A model generated the notes under the pieces. The model was given only the letters and a program-made list of their open reading frames with translations, was not told the origin of the DNA and searched no databases. This document shows positions 26,301 to 36,905 of a stretch of 64,000 nt of DNA, piece by piece. The position numbers and the translations under genes were made by a program. This DNA comes from Plazaster borealis (Eukaryota; Echinodermata; Asteroidea; Forcipulatida; Labidiasteridae): NCBI GenBank assembly GCA_021014325.1, contig CM037457.1:9552538-9616537 (forward strand), read 5' to 3'. Within the stretch, counting starts at the first letter, position 1, and each line of letters opens with the position of its first letter.

Positions 26301-27496
26301 CATACATAAACTGCACCTTTCCAATTGTCTCTTGTCTCTTTTACAGCCCAAAGACTCTCAAATTGTGACTCATTATATAATTTTCTTAAACCCAATTGTG
26401 TAAGTGTGTCCCCCTGTTTGAAGTCAGTCTGAAACTTTTCTAGATATAATTCTAAGAGCCAGACTCCCCTACCCTTAGTTTTTTTTGTTATGAGGGTCGC
26501 CATCGCGTAATCGTGAAAGTCCATTTAAGGTGGGGCTACTACAGGAACAAAAAGGGGAAATAGCTTCTAATGACTGTCCTTGGCCCTCTATTGACTCAAA
26601 TCACGACGCCATCACCACAATAACTCTTGGTTGCGCCATTTTGGGAGTCGGTTTCCCTGTTTGTTATACTGTGTATAGTCGGTGTGTTGTGCGCATTATG
26701 GGCGACGCACGCGTGTTTACATACTCAACATAATCGTTATGTGCAATTCAGCTCCAAAACGGCAGAGCGAGGGCAGTGTGAGCTAAGAGTGACGTAAATG
26801 CAAGGCCTCACTATAGTGTCTCCAGACACAGCCCAATATTGAACCTATCTACATGGCATGTGTTTTTCCTCTGCAGAAGAAAGTTTCTTTCCGAGTTTCA
26901 TAACAGAGCTATACTACTCGATGATTTTGTTTGTTTAACCCATTCATTTCGATCAACCTAAATTCTGCCGGCCCCTTGTGAGTAAAATACCAGGTCATCA
27001 ACATCCCCGAACCATGCTCTTCATCCCGTCCTATCTTGAACCATTATCCGAACCCATTCCCTGCCTCCCCCTGCCTCCCCCTGCCTCCCCCTGCCTCCAT
27101 TACCGACCCTATTATCGACCCTATTATGTTCTCCAGAGCCTTCTCTACGAGGACCCCTGTCCGCCTGATGTGTTCTCTAAATGCGTATCCCTTTTCCATT
27201 ATCAAGCAATGATTGATGATGCTATAAGCTATTAAACCTTCTTAATGCCTGTTGTTATACCAGTGCTCTAACGATAATGACAAGCTATTACACTCTGAAT
27301 TAACTGATTAAATAAAGCCGGAAGAGGGAAAGAAAAAAAAAAGTTTCTGAGAAAAACATAGGTAGGCCAAGATTAATCAATATTTCATTAACTTTGTGCA
27401 ATTTTATTACCTTTTTTTTTTACACGTTTTATATTGTTTCTCTCTTCCCCCCACTTTTTCTTTCATTGTTGGGGTTGCTATTTGACCTTTTTTTTC

Positions 27497-27521
27497 GGGG
27501 GGGGGGGGGGGGGTGGGGGGG
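27497..27521 (+). repeat. G-run (possible quadruplex)
   Basis: Nearly uninterrupted G for about 25 bases after tttttttc. Similar G- or C-runs stand at 33374-33390, 40285-40307 and 39393-39406. Confidence 0.9.
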
Positions 27522-28034
27522 TGTTGTGTTGTTGTCCTGCGGCTTGGCAGACCTCCAAAAACTTCTAAGTTTTTCTTTAGGACTATTTGTTTGAGATATT
27601 AGAGCCCCAAGGCACATGCAGCATTACCATAACACTCTCCATCTGTCTCATCATGTTGCCGTTAGGAAACAAAAACGAAACAAAATAAAGTTGTGGGAAA
27701 AAAAAAAAAGCAATGATCTAAGGAAGAAGGTTAACGTAAAACTTTTCTGTCCGAGCCGTAATGGTGATTGCTTTTAATAATGATTCCCAACCTGGAGTGG
27801 TTTAATCGGAGCTTAGAGTTAACATTGGGATGATAGTAATAGGATTAAAGGGGTGGTAATTGGTCTTGTTCTATTCTTAACTCTCCTCCCCCTCCCCTCA
27901 CCCTCCCTCCCTCTCTCATCCTCTTTATCTCTTCAACAAAGTCGTTCCCTCATTTTGTTCTCACTATACAATTGTATAATGCTGCCACCATCCCTGCCAT
28001 TAGTAGGTGTAGTTTGCAATTGCGGACCCTTAAA

Positions 28035-28155
28035 CCACTCGGCCAACATTGGTAATTGTCAAAGACCAGTAACCCTACTTTATGTGACCCAACCTATACA
28101 TGAAATAACAAACCTGTATAAGTTTGAGCTCAATTCGTCATAACAGTCGCAAGAA
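28035..28155. mobile_element. Truncated MITE family 1 fragment
   Basis: aacattggtaattgtcaaag, then atgaaataacaaacctgtat and gagctcaattcgtcat, follow the left half of family 1 in order. The terminal TTAA end is missing. A similar but more diverged fragment lies at 2620-2740. Confidence 0.65.
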
Positions 28156-28391
28156 GATTGTGAAAAAAGCCATTATATGTTTTCAAACATCATGTTTTGG
28201 ACTCCCGAGATCCAGACTTTTACTCTTTTCTGGAAAACTAGAGCATTTTAGGCAAAAAATATATTTCAATGGAAGGTTTCCACCATGACCATCTTTATAC
28301 CTTGTAAGTTATGTGCAAATTTGTGAACATTTATTTTTTCAATCTTACCAATGTTGTTCACACCCTGTAATTATAATCATGCCAAAAAGAG

Positions 28392-28540
28392 ACCAGGGGC
28401 CGATTTCACAAAGAGCTAAGATCAATCTTAACTGCGAATCAATCTTAATTGCTAGGCAAAGTGTCACAATACAAATCACTATGGTGATACTGACAACTCG
28501 TCTTAAGATGAATCTTCAAGCTTGTGAAATCAAGCCCTGA
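28392..28540. mobile_element. Palindromic MITE, CGATTTCACAA type
   Basis: ggggccgatttcacaaagag is mirrored by cttgtgaaatcaagccctga, with aagatcaatcttaac inside. Confidence 0.7.
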
Positions 28541-28559
28541 CTTTCTGTCTACCTCCAGC

Positions 28560-29510
28560 CTTGATGCATTGGTACAAATTCCAAAAAGAGAAAAACAAGA
28601 TGGCTACACCAGGATGAAAGTGGCTAGGGCTATAGGTTATCATGCATTGAGCAACCTCGTTCCCAGTGGTGTATGATCTCGCCNNNNNNNNNNNNNNNNN
28701 NNNNNNNNNNNNNNNNNNNNNNNNNNNNNNNNNNNNNNNNNNNNNNNNNNNNNNNNNNNNNNNNNNNNNNNNNNNNNNNNNNNNNNNNNNNNNNNNNNNN
28801 NNNNNNNNNNNNNNNNNNNNNNNNNNNNNNNNNNNNNNNNNNNNNNNNNNNNNNNNNNNNNNNNNNNNNNNNNNNNNNNNNNNNNNNNNNNNNNNNNNNN
28901 NNNNNNNNNNNNNNNNNNNNNNNNNNNNNNNNNNNNNNNNNNNNNNNNNNNNNNNNNNNNNNNNNNNNNNNNNNNNNNNNNNNNNNNNNNNNNNNNNNNN
29001 NNNNNNNNNNNNNNNNNNNNNNNNNNNNNNNNNNNNNNNNNNNNNNNNNNNNNNNNNNNNNNNNNNNNNNNNNNNNNNNNNNNNNNNNNNNNNNNNNNNN
29101 NNNNNNNNNNNNNNNNNNNNNNNNNNNNNNNNNNNNNNNNNNNNNNNNNNNNNNNNNNNNNNNNNNNNNNNNNNNNNNNNNNNGAGAAATGTGAAGGAGC
29201 AAGGAAGGCAAATGGTATATTGGAAGGTTTTTGTTTGTAGAGGGAACAGTAAAATCATAGATGTAGCCATTTTAAGCAAGTCATGAGATGAGACCATAGT
29301 GGAACTTCAAAAAACATTTTGGTGGTGTATGTCAAACGCATCATAGAGAGGTCTTTTTGAAGGATACACGAAGAAAACAATTACAGGACCAGCACGCACT
29401 CATTATGTTTAAAATGCTTTTAAAAAAATTCAGTTTAAAGTCTTCTCTCTGTGTCGAGTGAGAAACAAATATTAAAAGACAAGCTTCAAGAAAACTATCA
29501 AATCGTCAAG
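28560..29510 (+). repeat. Roughly 340-base repeat, copies flanking and spanning the gap
   Basis: After the gap the sequence runs aatgtgaaggagcaaggaag, then ggtatattggaagg, a Lys-like A-rich stretch with cattttggtggtgtatg, and ends with cttctctctgtgtc and cttcaagaaaact. The same ordered blocks recur at 30384-30668, 32315-32473 and 33395-34515. The left flank carries related pieces (ccaaaaagagaaaaacaagatggc) in less clear form. Confidence 0.6.
28684..29183. other. Assembly gap of exactly 500 N
   Basis: A run of 500 undetermined bases, a conventional scaffold spacer rather than a measured length. The right flank lies inside a roughly 340-base repeat that recurs to about 34.5 kb, which explains why assembly stopped here. 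Open frames drawn through the N run are meaningless. Confidence 0.99.
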
Positions 29511-29554
29511 TATCTACTTATCAACTTAGGTCAGGGAATAATGGTCTGTCCTTA

Positions 29555-29679
29555 GATTATCCTACTGTGGCAGCCCCTAAGCTTTGAAATGCGCTACCAT
29601 TGCATATATACGTAGCGAACAGAAACTTGCTTCTTTTAAATGTAATATAAAAACCCATCTTTTTAAAGCCGCTTTTTAG
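29555..29679 (+). pseudogene. Decayed 3' end of a non-LTR retrotransposon reverse transcriptase ORF
   Basis: The frame from 29555 reads Asp-Tyr-Pro-Thr-Val-Ala-Ala-Pro-Lys-Leu, a stop where Trp is expected, then Asn-Ala-Leu-Pro-Leu-His. After a frameshift it reads LASFKCNIKTHLFKAAF and a stop at 29677-29679. The order (S/V-A-A-P-K-L-W-N-A-L-P, then S-F-K-x-x-L-K-T-H-L-F and stop) is the usual C-terminus of LINE polyproteins of the L2/CR1/Jockey type. The stop and the frameshift show it is dead. It sits between copies of the roughly 340-base repeat. Confidence 0.7.
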
Positions 29680-30383
29680 TGTGTTTTTTGGTCTTTCATT
29701 TTCCTTGGTCGCCTTGCAAGTTAGTTTAGATTTTTTACATTATAGGTAGAGTTAGAGGCATCTGTCTCCTGAAAAGATCAAAACATCACCGATGTCAGCA
29801 GGGACAGGCCTATATGTAAGGCCAAACAAAATAAATGTTCTGTTTCCGGTTAACCGACCTACCCTAACTTTACGCCGCAATTTTCCGCGACCCTAAACTT
29901 TTTATTCGGCTTGAAAAGGGAAAACAAATTTCTACCATGGACAAAATGTCTGACTTTGACCAACTTTGACCAACTTAACATGTTTTAAACAAAACTGAAA
30001 TAAAAACCACAAGACATCAAGTCAAATTTACCAATATCTCCGTGATTTGAGTCAACGCTTTTGCAATCTACGGCCGTCGTCGTGTGCATTGCATAGCGCA
30101 ATCACAGAGCGCGATGCGCAATCTACAGAGCGCAAATCACAGATTGCACACGCTTTTGCTTGATTGGCAGATTGAGCTGCAAATTCTGCAGAGCCCAAAC
30201 TACAAATTGCGCACAATTTTGTCAAATTTGTTGCGCAAATCCGTTGAATACGCTCAACAGAAGTTGCGAGCAGACGATTTAGACATCGTTTTAGCCGAAA
30301 AATTATCTTAAAAAAAAAAATATTTGACACAATATTAACCAGCAACATATCCTGCGTACCCCATGTAAGTTTTAAAGTATACT

Positions 30384-30680
30384 ATAGAGGGAAGAGTGAA
30401 ATCATACATACAGCCATGTATAGAAGCAAGTCATGAGACAAAACCATAGTGTGACCACAAAAACATTTTGATGGTATTCGTTAAACACATCATAGAGAGG
30501 TTTTTTGAAGGACATGCAAAAAAAATTATAGGACCGAAATGCAATCATAATTTTCAAAGTACTCAAAATTTTGTCAGTTTAAAAGATTCTCTCTGTGTTG
30601 AGTGAGAAACAAATATTAAAAAGACAAGCTTCAAGAAAACTTTTAAGGCATCTTGTAAACTACAAATAGTTTGTACATGC
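30384..30680 (+). repeat. Copy of the roughly 340-base repeat, cut by a DNA transposon
   Basis: Same block order as the copy after the gap: tagagggaagagtgaaatca, caagtcatgagacaaaacca, ttctctctgtgttgagtgag, cttcaagaaaact. It then reads aaggcatcttgtaaactac, where the 1.45-kb element starting at 30681 interrupts the array. Confidence 0.7.
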
Positions 30681-32133
30681 AGACCTGCCAACATTCATAT
30701 CCCAGAAATAGGGACAAACCAGGGCGGGGGTTCCAGGGGGTTCAGGGGCATAGAGACGGGGACCAGGGGGGCAGCCCCCTTGAAGCTAACAGAACTACAC
30801 AGCTTCCAGGGCCATTTGGGGGCTAAAATTAACATAAGTAAATTGGCTTTGAATGTGGAATTACTCCATACAAACAATACAAGTTGAATATTATTTGATT
30901 AGCTTGTAAAATATAACTTGTCACCACCTTTCTACTGGTGTAGACCTTTGTATGTGGATTGTTTAGCTTGCTTGAGGAGGGCTGGTTGATACTTGGTGTC
31001 AAAGCAAGTAACAGGGTTAAATTTGTCCGCTAAACCAATCCTGCACAATGTCAATTGCGCAAACCATTCCTGCACTGTTGTCAAATTGCGCAAATACTTC
31101 ATGCACGATCGCCAAATTGCGCAAATTATTCCTACACTATCGGCCTATTGCGCACACTATTCCTGCACTATCGGAAAATTGCGCAAATTATTCCTGCACG
31201 ATAGATAAGCCGATTGCACAAACCAAAATTCCTGCACGATCGGCAATTGCACAAACTACTCCTGCAAGATCGACTGATTGTGCAAACATTTTTGTGCAAA
31301 TCATTTCAGCACGAACAAAACCACTGATCCTGAACTAAAAATTCATCCACTTTGTGCACGATCGCCCGATAGCTTCTACTTGGAATGCAGCTTAAGATTT
31401 TGCGCTGGAGTTTTTTCCGAACTCTCTGATCGGTCTCCTAATATCGCGCTGTTTGTTTGAACATCCAAAGAATTGTCAACCTCGGGCCCCTGATGGACAA
31501 TGTACAATAATAATATCTCTCATGATGGCGCGGGGTCGACTCAATTATTGAGTCTTTTATACAAGGTTCCGTTCATCGACTAAAAATGTAGTCAGGATGC
31601 CCTGCGACACAGAGGAAAATGCACGCGAAATGCCGTTACGAAATAGCTGACTTCTGGGTACCAGTCGCTGCACACTATCTACTAGCGCATTGAAACGTTT
31701 GTGTTCGCCGTAAGTATTTTTCGACATTTTTTGCCTGGGCACTCGACGATTTTGTCCGGACATGTTTAGGAGAGTGACATAGTGGGCATTCCACAGGTTG
31801 TGACTATGATCCCTTTTCTTTAATCTTTTCTGTTTTAAACATTGTGGGCATGACCCCACAATGTAAGAAAAGCCCACAAGTACAGATCCTACTTACAAGT
31901 AGCCCCTCAATGTAGCTCTTGTAAGCACGGGCGCTACATTTTTTGTCCGGGCGCATTTTGTATTTTGAAAATTTACCGCGTGTGGAGAACACTGTAGTCG
32001 TTCATCAGCAATATTTTAACTTTTTAAAAAATAAAATCGGGAAAGTTGGGAAATCGGGACAGTCCCGATTTTAGGGTCTTAGAAACTCAGAAATCGGGAC
32101 TGTCCCGGGAAAATCGGGACAGTTGGCAGGTCT
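30681..32133. mobile_element. Non-autonomous DNA transposon with 8-bp target duplication (hAT-like)
   Basis: The ends are AGACCTGCCAAC and GTTGGCAGGTCT, perfect inverted 12-mers. GTACATGC flanks both sides (30673-30680 and 32134-32141), an 8-bp target site duplication. The right end carries three partly palindromic blocks of the form CGGGACAGTCCCG or CGGGACTGTCCCG just inside the terminus. Eight-base duplications with short inverted repeats suggest hAT (P-like elements also give 8 bp). No transposase frame is seen. The longest minus-strand frame (31557-31877) has no recognisable motif. A TTGCGCAA minisatellite sits in the left half. Confidence 0.75.
31050..31330 (+). repeat. 31-base minisatellite built on TTGCGCAA
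   Basis: The unit is roughly TTGCGCAAATTATTCCTGCA followed by CGATCGGCCAA. Exact TTGCGCAA octamers begin at 31055, 31086, 31117 and 31179, i.e. at 31, 31 and 62 bases. Degenerate units (attgcgcacac, attgcacaaac, attgtgcaaac) extend to about 31300. Each unit also carries a CGATCG-like palindrome. It lies wholly inside the 8-bp-duplication transposon. Confidence 0.85.
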
Positions 32134-32314
32134 GTACATGCCTAGTCTTAACTTGGTCTACTGTACTCAACTACTAAGACGCTTCTCAATTATGTGCAGC
32201 GCGCGTGCCATGTAACTTTTCCGCATTAATAATGCACGATTGTTTTAGCACTAACATTTACTTTTTATTTTATTACAGCGGGTGGATTCTTTTAAAACAT
32301 GACCATCAAACTCC

Positions 32315-32473
32315 AATTTGTAATGATAGTTCTTTAGAGAAGGGGGGGGGCAGGTTGAAAAGGTAAGAGAAATATGGAAGAACAAGGAAGGGAAATGGTA
32401 TATTGGAACAGGTTTTGTTTGTAGAGGGAAGAGTGAAATCATACGTTTAGCCATGTTAAAGCAAGTCATGAAA
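32315..32473 (+). repeat. Partial copy of the roughly 340-base repeat
   Basis: It starts with gttctttagagaaggggggg, continues with gaaggaac-like blocks, ggtatattggaacaggtttt and agtgaaatcatacg, and stops at tcatgaaatg, where different sequence beginning cagtgttctccacagac takes over. Confidence 0.65.
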
Positions 32474-33385
32474 TGCAGTGTTCTCCACAGACTTTTTTCT
32501 TGGGAGGGCGGCATGACGTAATCAAAATGGCGCCCGTCGATATGACATCATCAAATTTTGTTATACATTTTGCCTTGCGCGCCGCATCAAAAACATCAAA
32601 GGGATGATGTGCCGCACAGTGTGGGGTTTTAGAAAGCTGGTGATCGGATAGCCTAAACGTGCAATTTTCAAAAAACAAAACAAACAAAAAAGCCACTTTT
32701 TTGGACGATCTTATCCTGTTGTTAAGAACTTTGTTGCAATAAAATCATTGAGATTCAACGATCGGTTAACAACGCACAGTATGCACATTGAGAACAAATT
32801 CAATGAACTTTGTCCCGCATCGCCCTCTATCGGCAAAAGTTATCAATGTTTGAGTATCCTACAAGGCTGTACATTGTACCAATCTACAGGCGTGCGGCAC
32901 ACTGTGTGGCATTCTTTCTCGGCTCATGAACATGTACTGCGTTGGAGTCTAGCAAGCTCTCTTATGAATATGGTAATTATCAACAACAATCAACGTCCAA
33001 TCACAGCGTGAAGAATGTTGGTGAGCCTGGACTTTGGACCTTGGTGCTGTGTATGCGCTATGCATGGCTACCGACTGGTGGGCAACCGATCGTTGTTGGG
33101 CTAATGCACGTGCGGTGTGTGGTGGATATACTCAGCAGTAGGAACCATGTGGTTGTGTGTGCATCGTGTTTTAACTTTTGTATACTGAAATGAACGATCG
33201 CAATTCCGATGCTGCAGTTTGGAAGTCGGGCATGGCTCGTCGGCTACTCGTTTGATCGTTTTAAATGCAGGTTAAAAATAGTCTGTTTGTCATTTTTTTG
33301 GCAGGGCTCCCAATTATTTTAGCAGGGCGGCCAATTCTTTGGCAGGGCGGCTTAAACTTTGGGAGGGCGGCCCGGGGGGGGGGGG
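32474..33385. mobile_element. Probable inserted element beginning cagtgttctccac
   Basis: This block interrupts the repeat array between two recognisable repeat fragments. It opens CAGTGTTCTCCACAGAC followed by a gggagggcggc motif and closes with four repeats of a gcagggcggc / gggagggcggc motif before a G-run. CAGTGTTCTCC starts are common in hAT-type elements, but I cannot find a matching inverted right end or a clean target duplication, so the class is unproven. Confidence 0.4.
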
Positions 33386-33394
33386 GGGGGTGCA

Positions 33395-34515
33395 AAAGTA
33401 GAAGTGAAATGTGAAGGAGCAAGGAAGGGAAATGGTATATTGGAAGGGGGTTTTTGTTTATAGAGGGAAAAGTAAAATCATACATATGGCCGTGTGCAAT
33501 CAAGTCATGAGACAAAACCATTGTGTGACCTCGAAAAAACATTGTGATGGTATTTGTTAAACACATCATAGAGCACATCATAGAGATGCTTATAATTTTG
33601 TCCTTTTAAAAGCTTCTCTCTGTGTCCAGTGAGAAAGAAATACTAAAAGAAAAGCTTCAAGAAAACTTGTAAGGCATCTTGTATAGTTGTTTTTAAGAAG
33701 AGGTTGGTTTTTGGAAAAAGTAAGGAGAGAAATGTGAGGGAGCAGGTAAGGGAAATTGTATATTGGATTTTGTGGGGTTTTTGTAGAGAGAAGAGTAAAA
33801 TCATAGGTGTAGCCGTTTTAAAGCAGGTCATGATATAAGACCATAGTGGGACTACAAAAAAACATTTTGGTGGTGTGTATGTTAAATGCATCATAGAGAG
33901 GTCTTTTTGAAGGATACGCAAAGAAAAATATTACAGAACCGAACGCACTCATAATGATTAAACTATGCTTTAAATGTTGTGAGTTTAAAATCTTCTCTCT
34001 GTGTCCAGTGAAAAACAAATATTAAAATACGAGCTTCAAGAAAACTTATATATACCGGGTAGTTCTTTACAGAGGGTGGGGGGGGGGATTGGAGTTCGGA
34101 AAAGATAGGGGAGAATTGTGAAGGAGCAAGGAATGGTTTATTGGAAGGGTTTTTATTTATAGAGGGAAATCATGAGATAAGACCATAGTGTAACCATGAA
34201 AAACATTTTGATGGTATATATGTTAAATGCATCATAGAGCGTGTTTTTTAAAGGACACACAAATGAAAGTAATAGGACAGAAATGCACTCATAATGTTCA
34301 AAATGCTTACAATTTTGGCAGTTTAAAAGCTTCTCTCTGTGTCAAGTGAGAAACAAATATTACACATCAGGCTTCGTTCTTAATCGGGGGGGGGGGGCCC
34401 TTTGGCAAAGATTGAAGAGAAATGTGAAGGAGCAGGGAAGAGAAATGGTATATTGGAAGGTTTTTTTTTACAGAGGGAAGAGTATAATCATGCACGCAAT
34501 TCATGAGATGACTAT
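33395..34515 (+). repeat. Four consecutive copies of the roughly 340-base repeat
   Basis: Units begin near 33395, 33669, 34051 and 34371. Each runs from a G-run (for example the ggggggggg at 34079 and 34387), through gtgaaggagca, tattggaagg, tagagggaa, gaccatagtg and catcatagag, to cttctctctgtgtc and cttcaagaaaact. The last unit is truncated near 34515. Confidence 0.75.
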
Positions 34516-34519
34516 AAAA

Positions 34520-35840
34520 TAAAATAAATTATAAATCTGAAAGCTCTCTGATTAAAGGTTTGCATAACGTCCTATAAAAAGATTTGTCAAGTAATGTCAA
34601 AGTTTTAAAAATTAAAATTGAAGAGCAAAAAGACCTTTTGCTTGTGTTGATTGCTGCAATCCAAAAAAAAGAACCTATGGATATGCACAAAATCCTATTA
34701 CAGATTATAAGCTGTTGTTTTTTGCTTTCACTAAAAAGTGGTAAGATAATATGGAAAATCATGTTATCAGGTTGGTTGTATGGTGTGTCTATTAACATAA
34801 AAATGTATTAACTCTTCAGTATGCCCAATATATCAAACCTAACACAGCCGGTGTCAATGACATTCATGCTTTACCTTCCCTACATCATACATGGTATCGT
34901 AAACTTACCTTAGATTATGTACGATGGACACACCGAGTTGTGGGCATTAACAATCTGCTTGTTGCATGAGATGATCATAATATCTTCGGAAGTGCCAGAA
35001 CGTCATCATCTCCATCCATGTTTATCTCTATCTAGCATTCCCAGACATCTAGTGGCCAGAACTCTGAAGAGTCGACCATGGTGCTTTCTTGTAAAATTCA
35101 TCAGCAGTGCATTGGTCATTGTTCAGTATCCTGCTTTCCAATGTTGATTTCCTTCCGGGTTTTGTTGCTTTATCATTGCTAAATTGGAGTTGTTTTGTCA
35201 ATATTGTATTTGGTTGACGTGCTATGTGAGCAAAGTACTTCTGTAAACTCGCTTACGACCTCCGTTTTTATAGCTCCGTGGTCTTACAGATGCTGTGTAG
35301 ATCCGCATTACTTAAGACAATTACATTGATTTTGGTATTGTTCTTCCAATGATGGCCACCTTTTACCAACTTCCGCAACGTGATAGTGTACGCTGAGTTG
35401 AAGCGGTTAGTCTTTCTGCTACATCAATTGGTATTGATGGCAAGAACCTGAGTGGAAAAAAAATGATAGGCATCAGTACAAGTTTGATTTAAACAACAGA
35501 ATTAATTCATCTGACATTTAAGAATGGTTATAAAGAAAATGTAATATGGAATCCCCACATACACTTAGCTTGATGTTTATGAGGTTTGTATTAGAACCAA
35601 ACCTACAGATAAATCCTGTTGTCTGAATTACTGTCAAAGTTCATAAAATAAAATTTGAAGACCACAAAAACCGTCTTTGCTTATTTTGATTGCTTCTTGC
35701 TGGCTTCCATAATGGTGAGATGACTAGAATGGTAAACTCAATATCCTCTCCCGAGTAAACTAAACTGAGGTGATCCAGCCTAAAAACTGTAAAAGGTTAA
35801 AAATGTTGCGTGTTTACTTTATACTTGGGATGCAAGTTTT
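34520..35840. other. Unassigned AT-rich sequence
   Basis: Short frames only; nothing recognised. Confidence 0.4.
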
Positions 35841-36006
35841 GTGGAGTGTCGTGGCCAAGCGATCTTGTGCACAACAATCAAGTTATGGTGCTGTTAGGGT
35901 GGGTTCGGGTTCCGGTCATGCCAACTGTGTCCTTATGCAAAACTTGTATTATCATAATTTATTTTTATTTTTTGTTCAAACAAACAGCGGGCGAACAACC
36001 ATTTAC

Positions 36007-36143
36007 AGGCAACGCATTGATGGAAACAATATTTTGTCATTATTGACGATTTACATGGGCACAGTTAAGGTTGCTAAAATTGCGTGTTTTCCCCTCTTTT
36101 TTCCCAGTCTCGAGCCGGTCTCGAGCCAAGTCACGCCAAGTCG
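36007..36143. repeat. Arm of a long inverted repeat (partner 36792-36905)
   Basis: aggcaacgcattgatgg, caatattttgtcattattga, ttaaggttgctaaaatt, cccagtctcgagcc and caagtcacgccaagtcg are mirrored at 36792-36905. This arm has an extra ggtctcgagcc unit. Confidence 0.75.
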
Positions 36144-36220
36144 GATGGGACGTAAATGCGTAGGTCCCATGTCTTGTGTAATGCACATAAAGAACCCTGT
36201 AGGCCTACACTTATTATTAA

Positions 36221-36582
36221 AGGTATCGTACACGTTTGGTAATGACTCAAAACAAATATTAGCATAAAAACTTACTTGGTAACAAGCAACAGAGAGCTGT
36301 TGATAGTATAAAACATTGTAGGAAACGACTCCCTCTGAAGTAACGTAGTTTTGGAGAAAGAGGTAATTTCTCACTAAAATAATAAAAACTTCTTGCAAGA
36401 AGTTTTTATTCCTGAAAGCACACAAATTTGTACAACAAGGGTGTTTTTTCTTTCATCATTTTCTTACAACTTCGATGACCAATTAAGCCCAAAGTTTCAC
36501 AGGCTTGTTATTTTATGCATATGTTGGGATACACCAAGTGAGAACACTGGTCTTTGACAATTTCCAAAAGTGTTCAGTGCCT
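36221..36582. mobile_element. TTAA-flanked MITE family 1, inserted in a SINE
   Basis: 362 bp, starting AGGTATCGTACACGTTTGG and ending in AAAGTGTTCAGTGCCT, with TTAA at 36217-36220 and 36583-36586. The interior matches the other copies in reverse orientation (ctcactaaaat, a central palindrome around cttcttgcaagaag). The flanking sequence joins into a continuous tRNA-SINE body. Confidence 0.85.
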
Positions 36583-36791
36583 TTAAAAAAAGGGGTTCGC
36601 CCCAGTGTTTCTGTCATTCTTGGCTGCAGATCACACTGCATCATCTTGTAAACCCTACAAGGTGCATTACAAATGGGTCTGATAATTAAAACTTAGCGTC
36701 AATGCTGGAGGACTTTGACCGGTCTCAAGTCCATTTTTTGCGGAATCGGACTCAGACTTGGTCTTGGAGCACCATGACTCGGACTCGTACT

Positions 36792-36905
36792 CGACTTGGC
36801 GTGACTTGGCTCGAGACTGGGAAAAAGTAGGGAAAATTTTAGCAACCTTCATTGTGCCCTTGTTAATCGTCAATAAAATATTGTTTCTGTCGATGCGTTG
36901 CCTAT
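36792..36905. repeat. Arm of a long inverted repeat (partner 36007-36143)
   Basis: cgacttggcgtgacttggct, cgagactggg, aattttagcaacctt, gtcaataaaatattgtttct and gatgcgttgcct are the mirror of the left arm, 650 bases away. Confidence 0.75.

Larger units (their letters stand above)
20330..28030. other. Presumed intron or intergenic sequence left of the gap
   Basis: Outside the listed MITEs there is a CpG-richer stretch at 20900-21130, a pyrimidine tract at 24015-24065, and a cctccccctg tandem tract at 27062-27097. I recognise no coding segment. Confidence 0.4.
35844..36665 (+). mobile_element. SINE family A, carrying two insertions
   Basis: The head gagtgtcgtggccaagcgat is followed by box B gggttcgggttccgg. 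About 190 foreign bases (near 35950-36143) are inserted before gatgggacgtaaatgcgtag. A second insertion, the TTAA MITE at 36221-36582, precedes aggggttcgccccagtgttt. Confidence 0.75.

Noticed and set aside
28530..29297. Open frames of up to 255 codons across the gap
   Set aside because: They are made of N and carry no information.
31021..31330. Regularly spaced repeats as a CRISPR array
   Set aside because: The repeats are contiguous and degenerate with no unique spacers, in an animal genome and inside a transposon.
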